A stretch of DNA of 64,000 bases from Kineococcus sp. NBC_00420. GTDB taxonomy: Bacteria; Actinomycetota; Actinomycetes; Actinomycetales; Kineococcaceae. The notes beneath the pieces are model-generated. The model did no database searches and had not been told where the DNA came from. It saw only the letters and a list, made by a program, of their open reading frames with translations. Positions 1-8,092 of this stretch are shown here, piece after piece (position 1 is the stretch's first letter; every line of letters begins with the position of its first letter). The stretch spans positions 3,472,001 through 3,536,000 of the forward strand of contig NZ_CP107930.1 in the NCBI RefSeq assembly GCF_036021035.1, read 5' to 3'. The position numbers and the translations under genes are program-made.

Positions 1-11
1 CACGCTCCCGC

Positions 12-59
12 GGCGCCGGGTCGCTGCCCGGCGCCCGCACGGTGGTCCCCCGACCACCG
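12..59. terminator. Two tandem perfect hairpins before the pilus operon
   Basis: GGCGCCGGG (12-20) and CCCGGCGCC (27-35) form a 9-bp stem with a 6-base loop. CGGTGGTC (40-47) and GACCACCG (52-59) form an 8-bp stem with a CCCC loop. No U-run follows. They end just before the Shine-Dalgarno sequence GAGGAG (61-66) of the first gene, so they may end an upstream transcript or form a structured leader. Confidence 0.5.
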
Positions 60-72
60 TGAGGAGCGACCC

Positions 73-1176
73 GTGCCCGTCCCCGGCCCCCGCAGCCGTC
101 CCCGAACCCCCGGACCCGTCCCGCGACCGACCGCCTCCCGAACCGGTCCCGTCCTGCTCCTCACCGACGACGACGAGCTCGCCGCCGCCGTCGTCAGGTT
201 GGCGGCCGCGGCCGGGTGCGTCCTCCGACGCACCTGTGCCCCGTCGGAGGAACCGGCCCTCGTGCTCGCCGACGCGGGCACCGACCCCGCGGAACTCGAC
301 GCGTTCCGACGGCCCGGCCTCGCCGTGGTCGTCGTGGGCAGCGCCCCCGTCGGGCCCGCCTGGTGGCAGAGCGCGGCGGGGGTGGACGCCGACCACGCCG
401 TCCTGCTCCCCGAGGCCGAGAACTGGCTGCTGGAACTGCTCACCGACGCGGCCACCGGACCCGGCGGGTCCGGCACCCTGCTCGCGGTCGTCGGCGGTGT
501 CGGCGGTGCGGGGGCCAGCGTCCTCGCCGCCGGACTGGCCCGGGCGCTCGCGGACACCCTGGGTGGCTGCCTCCTCGTCGACGCCGACCCCCGCTCCGGC
601 GGCCTGGACCTGCTGCTCGGAGCGGACGCGCTGCCCGGGCTGCGCTGGGGCGACCTGGCCGGCGTCGACGGGCGCATCAGCCCCGACGTGCTGCGCGCCA
701 GCGTCCGCCTCGGGGCCGGGCTGCAGGTCCTGGCGACCGACCGCCGCGGAGGTCGGGGACCCGCCCCGGACCAGCTGTGGGCCGTCGTCGAGGCCTCCCG
801 CCGGGCGTTCGCGGCAACCGTCCTCGACCTGCCCCGAGCGGGGTTGGACGGGCTGGGACCGGTGCTGGGGGCGTGCGCGGAAGTGCTCGTCGTCGTCCCG
901 GGGACGACCCGGGCCGCGGCGGCGGCCTGCGTCGTCGTCGACGAGCTGCGGGCCGCGACGACCGCCCCGGTGCGGTTGGTGGTGCGCGACGTCGGGACGG
1001 GGACGGACGCCGAGGACGTGGCCGACGCCGCCGGGGCACCGCTGGCCGGGGTGGTCCGCCCCGACCGCGACCTCGACGTCGGCCTGGAGCGGGGGGAGGG
1101 CGTCCCCGGCGGCCGCCGCAGCGGGCTGCGCAGCTTCGCCCTGGCCTGCGCCCGCGACTGGGTCCAGACCTCGTGA
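73..1176 (+). CDS. CpaE/Ssd-like septum-site/Tad pilus ATPase (TadZ-like)
   Basis: A 367-aa MinD/ParA-superfamily protein of the CpaE/TadZ/Ssd type, which in Actinobacteria heads the Tad pilus cluster and is thought to localise the pilus machine or influence septum placement. An N-terminal receiver-like region (about residues 25-115) precedes the ATPase fold. The P-loop reads GGVGGAGAS and lacks the usual lysine, as in many Ssd proteins; a switch-like stretch LLVDADPRSGGLDLLLG follows. The GTG start is chosen because GAGGAG lies 6 bases upstream. Its stop overlaps the tadA start (GTGA), so translation is probably coupled. The family is clear; the exact cellular role is inferred from homologs. 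Confidence 0.85.
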   Translation: MPVPGPRSRPRTPGPVPRPTASRTGPVLLLTDDDELAAAVVRLAAAAGCVLRRTCAPSEEPALVLADAGTDPAELDAFRRPGLAVVVVGSAPVGPAWWQSAAGVDADHAVLLPEAENWLLELLTDAATGPGGSGTLLAVVGGVGGAGASVLAAGLARALADTLGGCLLVDADPRSGGLDLLLGADALPGLRWGDLAGVDGRISPDVLRASVRLGAGLQVLATDRRGGRGPAPDQLWAVVEASRRAFAATVLDLPRAGLDGLGPVLGACAEVLVVVPGTTRAAAAACVVVDELRAATTAPVRLVVRDVGTGTDAEDVADAAGAPLAGVVRPDRDLDVGLERGEGVPGGRRSGLRSFALACARDWVQTS

Positions 1177-2339
1177 GGCTGCCCGAGGAGGAGTTCTTCC
1201 ACCTCGTCCAACGGGTCCGTGACCGTCTGGCGCGCAACGGGTCGACCCCCGATCCGCCGACGGTCGCCGCCGCCGCGCGGGCCGAGGGGGTCGTGCTCGC
1301 GGCGCCCGACCTGCTGCGGTTGCTGGACGGGGTCGGGGCCGCGGTGCGCGGCGCCGGGCGGTTGCAGCCGCTGCTGGAGCTCGACGGGGTCACCGACGTG
1401 CTGGTCAACGGCGGGGGGGCGGCCTGGATCGACGACGGGGACGGTCTGCGCCGCGCCGACGTCACCCTGGACGGTGAGGCGGAGGTCCGGACCCTGGCCG
1501 TCCGGCTCGCCGCCGGCGCCGGACGACGCCTCGACGAGGCGAGCCCCTTCGTCGACGCCCGGTTGCCCGACGGGACCCGGCTGCACGCGGTGCTGCCCCC
1601 GCTCTCCCCCGACGGGACGCACCTCAGCCTGCGGGTGCCGGCCGTGCGACGTTTCGGCCTCCCCGAACTCCTCGCCCGAGCAGCGGTCCCGGCCGGGTGG
1701 GCACCGGTCCTGCGCGCCGTCGTCGCGCGCCGGACGTCGTTCCTCGTCAGCGGCGGGACGGGCAGCGGCAAGACGACGCTGCTGCAGGCCCTGCTGGGTC
1801 TCGTCGGCAGCGACGAACGCATCGTGCTCGTCGAGGACTCCGGCGAACTGCGCCCCGACCACCCCCACGTCGTCCGTCTCGAGGCCCGGCACGGCAACGT
1901 CGAGGGCCGTGGCGCCGTCGGCCTCGACGTCCTCGTGCGGCAGGCCCTGCGGATGCGCCCGGACCGCCTGGTGGTGGGGGAGTGCCGCGGCGCGGAGGTC
2001 CGCGACCTGCTCGCCGCCCTGAACACCGGGCACGCCGGTGGGGCCGGGACCGTGCACGCCAACACCGCCGCCGACGTCCCGGCCCGCCTGCACGCGCTGG
2101 CCTCGACGGCGGGGCTGACCCCCGGGGCGGTCGACGCCCAGGTGCTGGCGGGGATCGACGTCGTGCTGCACGTGGCCCGCCGAGCGGGTGCCCGCGGGCT
2201 CGTGGAGGTCGGCGTGGTCGCCGCCGAGGGCGGACGCGCGGTCGTGGTCCCGGCGCTGGTGGCCGGGCGGGAGGAGCCGGGTCCCGGCTGGGAGCGCCTC
2301 GCCGGGCTGCTCGACCTCGCCGGCGAGGTGCGGGGGTGA
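1173..2339 (+). CDS. tadA: TadA/CpaF-type secretion ATPase
   Basis: A 388-aa type II/IV secretion ATPase of the TadA/CpaF family, the cytoplasmic motor that powers Flp/Tad pilus assembly. Walker A SGGTGSGKT lies at residues 193-201. An Asp/Glu-rich Walker B-like segment (LVVGECRGAEVRDLL) and the family HAGGAGTVHANTA motif follow. The N-terminal region (RLPEEEFFHLVQRV) is the usual helical domain. The start is the GTG inside the GTGA overlap with the preceding gene. A longer open frame reaching upstream is antisense-like composition in another frame of the ATPase gene and was not used. The gene overlaps tadB by 4 bases. Confidence 0.93.
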   Translation: MRLPEEEFFHLVQRVRDRLARNGSTPDPPTVAAAARAEGVVLAAPDLLRLLDGVGAAVRGAGRLQPLLELDGVTDVLVNGGGAAWIDDGDGLRRADVTLDGEAEVRTLAVRLAAGAGRRLDEASPFVDARLPDGTRLHAVLPPLSPDGTHLSLRVPAVRRFGLPELLARAAVPAGWAPVLRAVVARRTSFLVSGGTGSGKTTLLQALLGLVGSDERIVLVEDSGELRPDHPHVVRLEARHGNVEGRGAVGLDVLVRQALRMRPDRLVVGECRGAEVRDLLAALNTGHAGGAGTVHANTAADVPARLHALASTAGLTPGAVDAQVLAGIDVVLHVARRAGARGLVEVGVVAAEGGRAVVVPALVAGREEPGPGWERLAGLLDLAGEVRG

Positions 2340-2917
2340 GCGGGCTCCTCGTCGGCGGGCTGCTCGGGGTCGCGGTCCTGGTGGCACCCGGACGGCGGGT
2401 CCCGCGCGCCCCCGACGTCGGCAGCCCGCGACCACGGCGGGCGAACCGCCCGAAGGCGGGTGACGAGGCCCTCCTCGGAGCCCGGCAGGCCGAGCGGGCC
2501 GCCGCCCTGCTGCGGGCCGGGATCGCCCCCGCCCTGGTCTGGGAGCACGCCGGGGGAGGCGTCGAGGGGCCCGCCGAGGCCTCCCCGGTCGCGGTGCGCG
2601 CCGTCTGGCGACTCGTCACGGCGACCGGTGCCCCGGCCGCCGACGCGCTCGAGGCCGCCGCCGAGGGGTTGCGGGCCGACGCCGCCGCCCGGGCCGCGGT
2701 CCGCGCGGCGCTGGCGGGGGCCCGGGTGAGCGCACGGACGGTCTCGGCGCTGCCCCTGCTCGGCCTCGCGCTCGGTGCCGCCCTCGGCGCACCCCCGTGG
2801 GAGGCCCTCGGCTCCGGACCGGGGCGGCTGGCCGGCGCCGTCGGCGGGGTCCTGCTCGTGCTCGGCTGGTCCTGGAGCGCCCGGCTGGTGGCGTCCGCCG
2901 AACGAGCGGCCCGGTGA
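2336..2917 (+). CDS. tadB: TadB-like inner-membrane protein (short form)
   Basis: A 193-aa membrane protein in the TadB position. It opens with a hydrophobic segment (GLLVGGLLGVAVLVA). A soluble stretch carries a T2SF-like motif rich in Ala/Glu (ERAAALLRAGIAPALVWEHA). Two further hydrophobic segments close the C terminus. Canonical TadB is about 300 aa, so this is the half-length form typical of actinobacterial Tad loci. With TadC it should form the inner-membrane platform driven by TadA. It starts at GTG in a GTGA overlap and ends in a similar overlap. The family call rests on position plus weak sequence features. Confidence 0.75.
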   Translation: MSGLLVGGLLGVAVLVAPGRRVPRAPDVGSPRPRRANRPKAGDEALLGARQAERAAALLRAGIAPALVWEHAGGGVEGPAEASPVAVRAVWRLVTATGAPAADALEAAAEGLRADAAARAAVRAALAGARVSARTVSALPLLGLALGAALGAPPWEALGSGPGRLAGAVGGVLLVLGWSWSARLVASAERAAR

Positions 2918-3519
2918 GCGGTCTGCTGACGGGGCTCGTCCTCGGGGCCGCGGTCCTGGTCGTCACGGGCGGGGGCCCCTCCGGGCCCCGGCTGCCCCGA
3001 GGCCGGCTGCGGGCCCTCCGTGGCCGCCTGGCCCGGGCGCCCGGGGTGCGTCGGGGGAGCGTCGAACCGGCCGACGTCCCGCTCGTCCTCGACCTCGTCG
3101 CCGCCGCCGTGCGGGCCGGCCTGCCCCCGGGGCGGGCGCTGGAGGCGACGCTCGACGCGCTCTCGGCCGCCGGGGTGCCCCAGGACCCGACCCTGCGCCG
3201 GGTCGCGGTGCAGCTGTCCTGGGGTTCTGCGCCCGAGGAGGCCTGGAACTCCGTGACCGCGCAGACCGCCCGGTGGGACGAACTGGCCGACGCGTTGCTG
3301 CTCTCCACCCGCACGGGTGCACCCGCGGCCTCGCTGCTCGCGTCGGCGGCGTCCTCGGCCCGGGCCACCCGCCGGTGGAACGCCGAGGCCGCCGCAGCCA
3401 GGTTGTCCGCGCTCCTCGTGCTGCCGCTGGGGTTGTGCACCCTGCCGGCGTTCCTCCTCCTCGGGGTGGTCCCCGTCGTGCTGACCCTCGCCGGGCAGGT
3501 CCTCGGGACGGGTTCGTGA
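2914..3519 (+). CDS. tadC: TadC-like type II secretion F-domain protein (short form)
   Basis: A 201-aa T2SF-domain protein, the second half of the pilus inner-membrane platform. Residues about 5-20 are hydrophobic. The central region shows T2SF helices (DVPLVLDLVAAAVRAGLPPGRALEATL, then a repeat-like ALLLSTRTGAPAASLL). Two C-terminal membrane segments (SALLVLPLGLCTLPAFLLLG, VVPVVLTLAGQVL) follow. It is shorter than proteobacterial TadC (about 280-330 aa) but normal for Actinobacteria. The start is the GTG overlapping the tadB stop. A 133-base gap follows before the pilin gene, which may therefore have its own promoter. Confidence 0.85.
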   Translation: MSGLLTGLVLGAAVLVVTGGGPSGPRLPRGRLRALRGRLARAPGVRRGSVEPADVPLVLDLVAAAVRAGLPPGRALEATLDALSAAGVPQDPTLRRVAVQLSWGSAPEEAWNSVTAQTARWDELADALLLSTRTGAPAASLLASAASSARATRRWNAEAAAARLSALLVLPLGLCTLPAFLLLGVVPVVLTLAGQVLGTGS

Positions 3520-3652
3520 CGCCGCGGTCTCCACAGGGCCGGACGGCGGCGGATCCGTCCACAGGTGCCCGGCGCACACCGGAAACCTCCGTCCTCCGGG
3601 TCGAGAGTGGTTGCGGGCCGGAGGATCCGGCGCCGAACCAGAGGAGGTCGAG

Positions 3653-3838
3653 TTGAACCAGGACGTCGAGGAACCGGTGGAGGAGATTCCCCGCGATGCA
3701 GGCATGGCGACGGCGGAGTACGCGATGGCGACGCTGGCGGCGTGCGGTTTCGCCGCGCTGCTCATCGCGATCCTGCGCAGCGACGAGGTGCGCGGGATGT
3801 TGCTGGGCATCGTCCGGCAGGGTTTGAGCCTGGGATGA
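3653..3838 (+). CDS. DUF4244 Flp pilin-like peptide
   Basis: A 61-aa peptide of the DUF4244 family, the probable Flp/Tad pilin of actinobacterial loci. After an acidic leader comes GMATAEYAMATLAACGFAA: Gly followed by a hydrophobic helix with the Glu at +5, the pattern cleaved by type IV prepilin peptidases. One transmembrane helix ends in ALLIAIL. The start is TTG, chosen because a strong GAGGAGG (3641-3647) lies 5 bases upstream; an in-frame upstream start lacks such a site. The stop overlaps the next ATG (ATGA). No prepilin peptidase is seen in the window. Confidence 0.85.
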   Translation: MNQDVEEPVEEIPRDAGMATAEYAMATLAACGFAALLIAILRSDEVRGMLLGIVRQGLSLG

Positions 3839-4182
3839 GGGGAGCAGGACGGGACACCGGTTCGGTCACCTCCGAGTTCGCGCTGGCGCTGCCGGCGGTG
3901 CTCGTCCTGCTGGCCCTGGCCCTCGGTGCGGTCCGTGTCGTGCTCACCCAGGTGCAGTGCGTCGACGCGGCCCGCGCCGGGGCCCGGGTGGCCGCCCGCG
4001 GGGAGGACCCGGACGTCGTCCGCGCCGCCGCCGCGGCCCTCGCCCCGGACGGCGCCGGCGTCTCGGTCACCCGTTCCCCCGGTCACGTCGTCGTCGAGGT
4101 GAGCTCCGCCGCGCGTCTGGTCGGGCCGCTCGGCGGTTCGGTGCCGGCCCGGGCGAGCGCGACCGCGGCGGTGGAGGGGTGA
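3835..4182 (+). CDS. tadE: TadE family pseudopilin
   Basis: A 115-aa TadE-like protein, a minor pilin of the Tad system. The N terminus carries GSVTSEFALALPAVLVLLALALGAVRVV, a classic TadE hydrophobic helix with the conserved Glu five residues after the Gly/Ser cleavage region. The remaining part should be extracytoplasmic (one Cys, repeats of ARAGARVAARGED). It starts at ATG within the ATGA overlap with the DUF4244 gene and ends in a GTGA overlap with the next gene, so the three small proteins should be made together. Confidence 0.85.
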   Translation: MRGAGRDTGSVTSEFALALPAVLVLLALALGAVRVVLTQVQCVDAARAGARVAARGEDPDVVRAAAAALAPDGAGVSVTRSPGHVVVEVSSAARLVGPLGGSVPARASATAAVEG

Positions 4183-4565
4183 GACGCGACGAGGGGAGCG
4201 GGAGCGTCCTCGTGCTGGGGATCTGCTCGGCGCTGATCTCGCTGCTCCTGCTGGTGCTCGCGCTCTGCGGCGCGGTGCTGGCCCGGCACCGCGCCGAGGC
4301 CGCCGCCGACCTCGCGGCGCTCGCGGGCGCCGACGTGGTCGTGGGCCGGGCCGCGGGTGACCCGTGCGCCCGGGCCCGGCAGGTGCTGCTCGCGCAGGGC
4401 GCGGCCCCGGCGGGGTGCGTCGTGGCGGACGACGGTTCGGTGCTCGTGGGGGCGAGCGTCCGGCCGTCGGGTCTCGCCGGGGTCCTCGGTCCGGCCCGGG
4501 CCCGGGCCCGCGCAGGTCAGGCGACCGAGACCGCCCCGGGGACGGACCCGAGGGCGTCGTGGTGA
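4179..4565 (+). CDS. TadE-like protein of the helicase/secretion neighbourhood (Rv3654c type)
   Basis: A 128-aa small membrane-anchored protein of the TadE-like family named for sitting beside a DECH-box helicase (TIGR03816). One hydrophobic helix (SVLVLGICSALISLLLLVLALCGAVLA) is followed by RHRAEAAADLAALAGADVVVG, the typical motif of the family. Two Cys residues in the exported part (DPCARAR, PAGCVVAD) could form a disulfide. It starts at GTG overlapping the tadE stop. Its last 49 bases overlap the convergent helicase gene. Confidence 0.8.
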   Translation: MRRDEGSGSVLVLGICSALISLLLLVLALCGAVLARHRAEAAADLAALAGADVVVGRAAGDPCARARQVLLAQGAAPAGCVVADDGSVLVGASVRPSGLAGVLGPARARARAGQATETAPGTDPRASW

Positions 4566-6883
4566 GCCACGAGCGCGGCGACGAGCACGTCGAGCACGGC
4601 GACGGCGCCCGCCTTGTCGAGGGGTTCGTTGCCGTTGCCGCACTTGGGCGACTGCACGCAACCGGGGCACCCCTGCGCGCAGCGGCAGGCGAGCACGGCG
4701 TCGCGGGTGGCGGTCAGCCACTCCTCGACGCGGGCGTGCCCGCGGTCGGCGAAACCCGCTCCGCCGGGGACGGCGTCGTGCACGAAGACGGTGGGCAGGC
4801 CGGTGTCGGCGTGCAGTGCGGTGGAGAGTCCGCCGAGGTCCCAGCGGTCGCAGGTCGCCAGCAGCGGCAGCATCCCGATCGAGGCGTGCTCGGCGGCGTG
4901 CAGCGCACCGGGCAGGCGCAGGACGTCTCCGAGGACCCCCTCGGCGACGTCCTCGTCGAGGGTCCACCAGACGGCCCGGGTCCGCAGTCGACGTTCCGGG
5001 AGTTCCAGCGGACGTTCGCCGATGACGGTCCCGGAGCCGACGAGCCGGCGCAGGAAACCCGTGACCTGGCTGGACACCTCGACCACCCCGGAGGAGATCG
5101 TGACCGGCCCGGCGCGGTGGGTCCCGTCGACGGCGAGGACCCGGACGTCGGAACTCGACCGGGCGTGGGTGGTGTAGCCGGGTTCGGGTTCCGGGTGCAC
5201 GGTCGCGAGGCCGTCCTCGAGGTCGAGGTGGTCCACGACGTAGGTCCGTCCCTGGTGCACGTGGACGGCCCCGTCGTGGACCTGGGAATCGGCCGAACTC
5301 GCCTCGATCGTCCCGAGGACCCGGCCGGTGCGTTCCTCGACGATCCGCACGCTGCCGCCCGCCCCGCGCAGGTCGGTGAGGTCGCAGGCGCGGTCGCGTC
5401 GGGTCCAGTACCAGCCGTTCACCCTGCGCCGCAACAGACCTCGTCGCACCAGGAGGTCGACGACGTCGCGGGCGACGGGGGAGAAGAGTTCCAGGTCGGC
5501 CTCGGTCAACGGCAGTTCCTGCGCCGCCGCGGCCAGGTGGGGGGCCAGGACGTAGGCGTTGTCGGGGTCGAGGACCGTCGCCTCGACGCCGACGCCGAAC
5601 AACGCCTCCGGGTGGTGCGCGAGGTAGGTGTCCAGGGGGTCGTCCCGGCAGACGAGGACCCCGAGCGCAGGGTTCCCCCGACGTCCCGCACGACCGATCT
5701 GCTGCCAGAACGAGGCCCGTGTGCCCGGCCACCCGGCGACGAGGACGGCGTCGAGGCCGGCGACGTCGACGCCGAGTTCGAGGGCGTTGGTGGTCGCCAT
5801 GCCGACGACCCGTCCGGAACGCAGACCCTCCTCCAGCACCCGGCGGTCCTCGGGGAGGTAGCCACCGCGGTAGGCGAGCACCCGCTCGCCCAGCGACGGG
5901 TCGACCTCGGCGAGTCGACGCCGGGCCCCGGCCGCGACGGACTCCGCCCCGGCCCGGCTGCGGACGAAGGCCAGCGTCCGGACCCCGTCGGCGACGAGGT
6001 CGCCCAGCAGGTCGGAGGTCTCGGCCGTCGCCGTCCGGCGCGACGGCTCGGCGGGCTTCGACCCGTCGGGGCCCGCGGGCGCGGCGCGCAGCGGTGGCTC
6101 CCACAGCGCGACCGAGACCGGCGGCCGGGCCGAGGTGTCCTCGGCCACGACGTGGACGTCGACCCCGGTGAGCCGACGGGCCGTCGTGGCCGGTTCGGAG
6201 ACCGTGGCCGAGGCCAGCACGAAGACCGGTTCGCTGCCGTAGCGCGCCGCGATCCGACGCAGCCGACGCAGCACCGCGGCCGCGTGCCCGCCGAAGACCC
6301 CGCGGTAGGTGTGCAGCTCGTCGACGACCACGAAGCGCAACCTCCGCAGGAAGCTCGCCCAGTGCTCGTGCCCGGGCAGCACCGAACGGTGCAGCATGTC
6401 GACGTTGGTCAGGACCACCCCCGCGTGCTCGCGGATCCAGCGGCGCACCTCCGGCGGGGTGTCGCCGTCGTAGGTGCTGGTGATCGGCGCGTCCAGGCCG
6501 AGGGCGCGCAACCTCGCGTCCTGGTCGGCGGCCAGCGCCTTGGTGGGCGAGAGGTAGAGCGCGGTGGCGCCCTTGCCGTTCGGGGCGGCGGCGGCGGTGG
6601 CGCGCAGCGAGGTCAGCACCGGCAGCTGGAAGGCGAGCGACTTCCCCGACGCCGTCCCCGCCGAGAGCACGGTCGAGCGCCCGGCCCAGACCGCGTCGGC
6701 CGCCTCGACCTGGTGGCGCCAGGGCAGCCCACCGGTTCCGTGTTCGAGGGCCGCCACGACCTCCGGGTCGGCCCACCCGGGCCACGGCAGCCGCTCACCG
6801 GCGCGCCCGGGGAGGTTCTCGACGTGGCGGACGCGGTCGCTGCGGACACCGGCGTCGAGCAGGTGCTGCCAGCGGGATTCCAC
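4517..6883 (-). CDS. DEAD/DEAH-box helicase with C-terminal Cys cluster (MrfA/YprA type)
   Basis: A 788-aa superfamily 2 helicase with a DUF1998-type C terminus, like Bacillus MrfA and mycobacterial Rv3649, implicated in DNA repair. Motif I is SAGTASGKS (about 74-82), motif II is DELH (about 188-191), motif III is SAT, and motif VI is QQIGRAGRRG. Near the C terminus five Cys lie at about 733, 735, 739, 742 and 748 (CRCAQGCPGC, SPKC), matching the metal-binding cluster of MrfA. The GTG start (ESRWQHLLDAG) is preferred over a longer frame reaching toward bldG because family proteins begin near there. The gene is divergent from bldG and convergent with the pilus operon. Confidence 0.9.
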   Translation of the reverse strand: MESRWQHLLDAGVRSDRVRHVENLPGRAGERLPWPGWADPEVVAALEHGTGGLPWRHQVEAADAVWAGRSTVLSAGTASGKSLAFQLPVLTSLRATAAAAPNGKGATALYLSPTKALAADQDARLRALGLDAPITSTYDGDTPPEVRRWIREHAGVVLTNVDMLHRSVLPGHEHWASFLRRLRFVVVDELHTYRGVFGGHAAAVLRRLRRIAARYGSEPVFVLASATVSEPATTARRLTGVDVHVVAEDTSARPPVSVALWEPPLRAAPAGPDGSKPAEPSRRTATAETSDLLGDLVADGVRTLAFVRSRAGAESVAAGARRRLAEVDPSLGERVLAYRGGYLPEDRRVLEEGLRSGRVVGMATTNALELGVDVAGLDAVLVAGWPGTRASFWQQIGRAGRRGNPALGVLVCRDDPLDTYLAHHPEALFGVGVEATVLDPDNAYVLAPHLAAAAQELPLTEADLELFSPVARDVVDLLVRRGLLRRRVNGWYWTRRDRACDLTDLRGAGGSVRIVEERTGRVLGTIEASSADSQVHDGAVHVHQGRTYVVDHLDLEDGLATVHPEPEPGYTTHARSSSDVRVLAVDGTHRAGPVTISSGVVEVSSQVTGFLRRLVGSGTVIGERPLELPERRLRTRAVWWTLDEDVAEGVLGDVLRLPGALHAAEHASIGMLPLLATCDRWDLGGLSTALHADTGLPTVFVHDAVPGGAGFADRGHARVEEWLTATRDAVLACRCAQGCPGCVQSPKCGNGNEPLDKAGAVAVLDVLVAALVAHHDALGSVPGAVSVA

Positions 6884-6953
6884 GCCGCCAGTGTCCCCCC
6901 GATCGGCCCGGTCCCGGGGCGAGGCACTCCCCGGGGGGACGACGTGGCCGAAG

Positions 6954-6983
6954 TTGGACAAGCTGCTCACGGAGCGCGATGGT
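6954..6983 (+). promoter_or_regulatory. Candidate sigma70-type promoter of bldG
   Basis: TTGGAC (6954-6959) is followed 18 bases later by GATGGT (6978-6983), a plausible -35/-10 pair. It lies about 105 bases before the bldG start in the 205-base gap between the divergent helicase and bldG. This is pattern matching only. Confidence 0.3.
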
Positions 6984-7088
6984 TGAATGCAAGGGAGGGC
7001 AGTGCACGACGGCCCTCGCAAGGCAGCCCAGAGCACGCACGTCTGCTCCGCGACCAGCGAGCATCAACCAGCAGCGAGGAGGGTCCCA

Positions 7089-7457
7089 GTGGACCTGTCG
7101 GTGACCAGCCGCGAGGAGAGCGGCCGGACTGTCGTCGAGGTGTCCGGCGAGATCGACGTGTACACGGCACCGACCCTGCGCGAGCGGTTGAACGAACTCG
7201 TCGGGGCCGGCCACCACCACCTGGTGGTGGACATGGAGGGTGTCGAGTTCCTCGACTCCACCGGGCTCGGTGTCCTCGTCGGAGGCCTCAAGCGGGTCCG
7301 TTCGCACGACGGCTCGCTGCACCTCGTGTGCCAGCGCGAGAAGATCCTCAAGGTGTTCCGGATCACGGGGCTGACCAAGGTCTTCCCGATCCACGACACC
7401 GTGGCCGACGCGATCGCCGCTTCGTCGGCGACGGACGAGGCCAACGCCTCGTCCTGA
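7089..7457 (+). CDS. bldG: Anti-sigma factor antagonist BldG (STAS domain)
   Basis: A 122-aa single STAS-domain protein. In Streptomyces BldG is a phosphorylatable anti-anti-sigma factor needed for development and stress responses. The phosphoacceptor is predicted to be Ser57 in [16 protein letters not shown], the diagnostic motif. The start is the GTG behind a strong GAGGAGGG (7076-7083); an in-frame GTG further upstream has weaker support. It is followed after 46 bases by an anti-sigma-like ATPase-fold gene, the same pairing as bldG with its neighbour in Streptomyces. Confidence 0.93.
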   Translation: MDLSVTSREESGRTVVEVSGEIDVYTAPTLRERLNELVGAGHHHLVVDMEGVEFLDSTGLGVLVGGLKRVRSHDGSLHLVCQREKILKVFRITGLTKVFPIHDTVADAIAASSATDEANASS

Positions 7458-7503
7458 CCGAGCACGCCCCGGATCCCCTCGAGCAACAGGAATCGTCGAA
7501 CCC

Positions 7504-7929
7504 GTGCCCACCGTCACCCTGCGGTTCTCACCGCTCGCCGAGCACGTACGCACCGCTCGGCTCGTGGCGGTCTCCGTGGCCCGGCGGGCCGGGTTCGGCG
7601 AGAACCAGCTCGACGAGATCCGGATCGCCATCGGCGAGGCGTGCGCGCGCGCCGTCGCCGGTGGCACCCGGACCTCCGCCGCGCCCGTCGGTCTCGTCGA
7701 CATGCGGTTGTGCGACGACCAGGACCGCCTGGACGTGACGGTCGTGCAGTGCGACGCGCACGGCGAGCCCCTGCCCGACACGGGGTCCGACCTCTCCGAG
7801 ACGGACTCCCTCTCGTTGGCGTTGATGGCCGGCATGGCCGACACCAGCGAGCAGACGGCGTCCGCGGACGGCGTCGCCCTCAGCTGGACCCGTCAGGCCG
7901 TCGACGGCCCCGGGCACTACGCGCACTGA
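7504..7929 (+). CDS. BldG-associated anti-sigma/HATPase-fold regulatory protein
   Basis: A 141-aa protein in the position of the anti-sigma partner of BldG. The N-terminal half matches the GHKL fold of RsbW/SpoIIAB (LRFSPLAEHVRTARLVAVSVARRAGF, then DEIRIAIGEACARAV). The N-box Asn that binds Mg-ATP is replaced by Arg (EACARAV instead of EACTNAV-like), and no DxGxG box is visible. It may bind BldG or a sigma factor without acting as a kinase. The GTG start follows bldG closely and the two are likely cotranscribed. Confidence 0.75.
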   Translation: MPTVTLRFSPLAEHVRTARLVAVSVARRAGFGENQLDEIRIAIGEACARAVAGGTRTSAAPVGLVDMRLCDDQDRLDVTVVQCDAHGEPLPDTGSDLSETDSLSLALMAGMADTSEQTASADGVALSWTRQAVDGPGHYAH

Positions 7930-8092
7930 CGCGCGTCGTCCCTCTCGCCGTGCCCTCGTGCGCGCGGTGACCTCACACCCGAACCGCACGCCTCCCGACA
8001 ACGCCGTGATCATCGGCGATCGCACGGTGTAGCACTCTCGGCGGTGCAGCCCTACGCTGCGTGTCAAGGTCATCACACGTCGAGGAGGACGG

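Noticed and set aside
216-1172. In-frame extension of tadA upstream through the CpaE-like gene
   Set aside because: The translated extension is Arg/Pro-rich and lies over another clear gene; the GTGA overlap gives the natural start.
5300-5560. Short coding frames on the plus strand inside the helicase gene
   Set aside because: They lie in other frames of a clear helicase gene and have skewed Arg/Thr composition.
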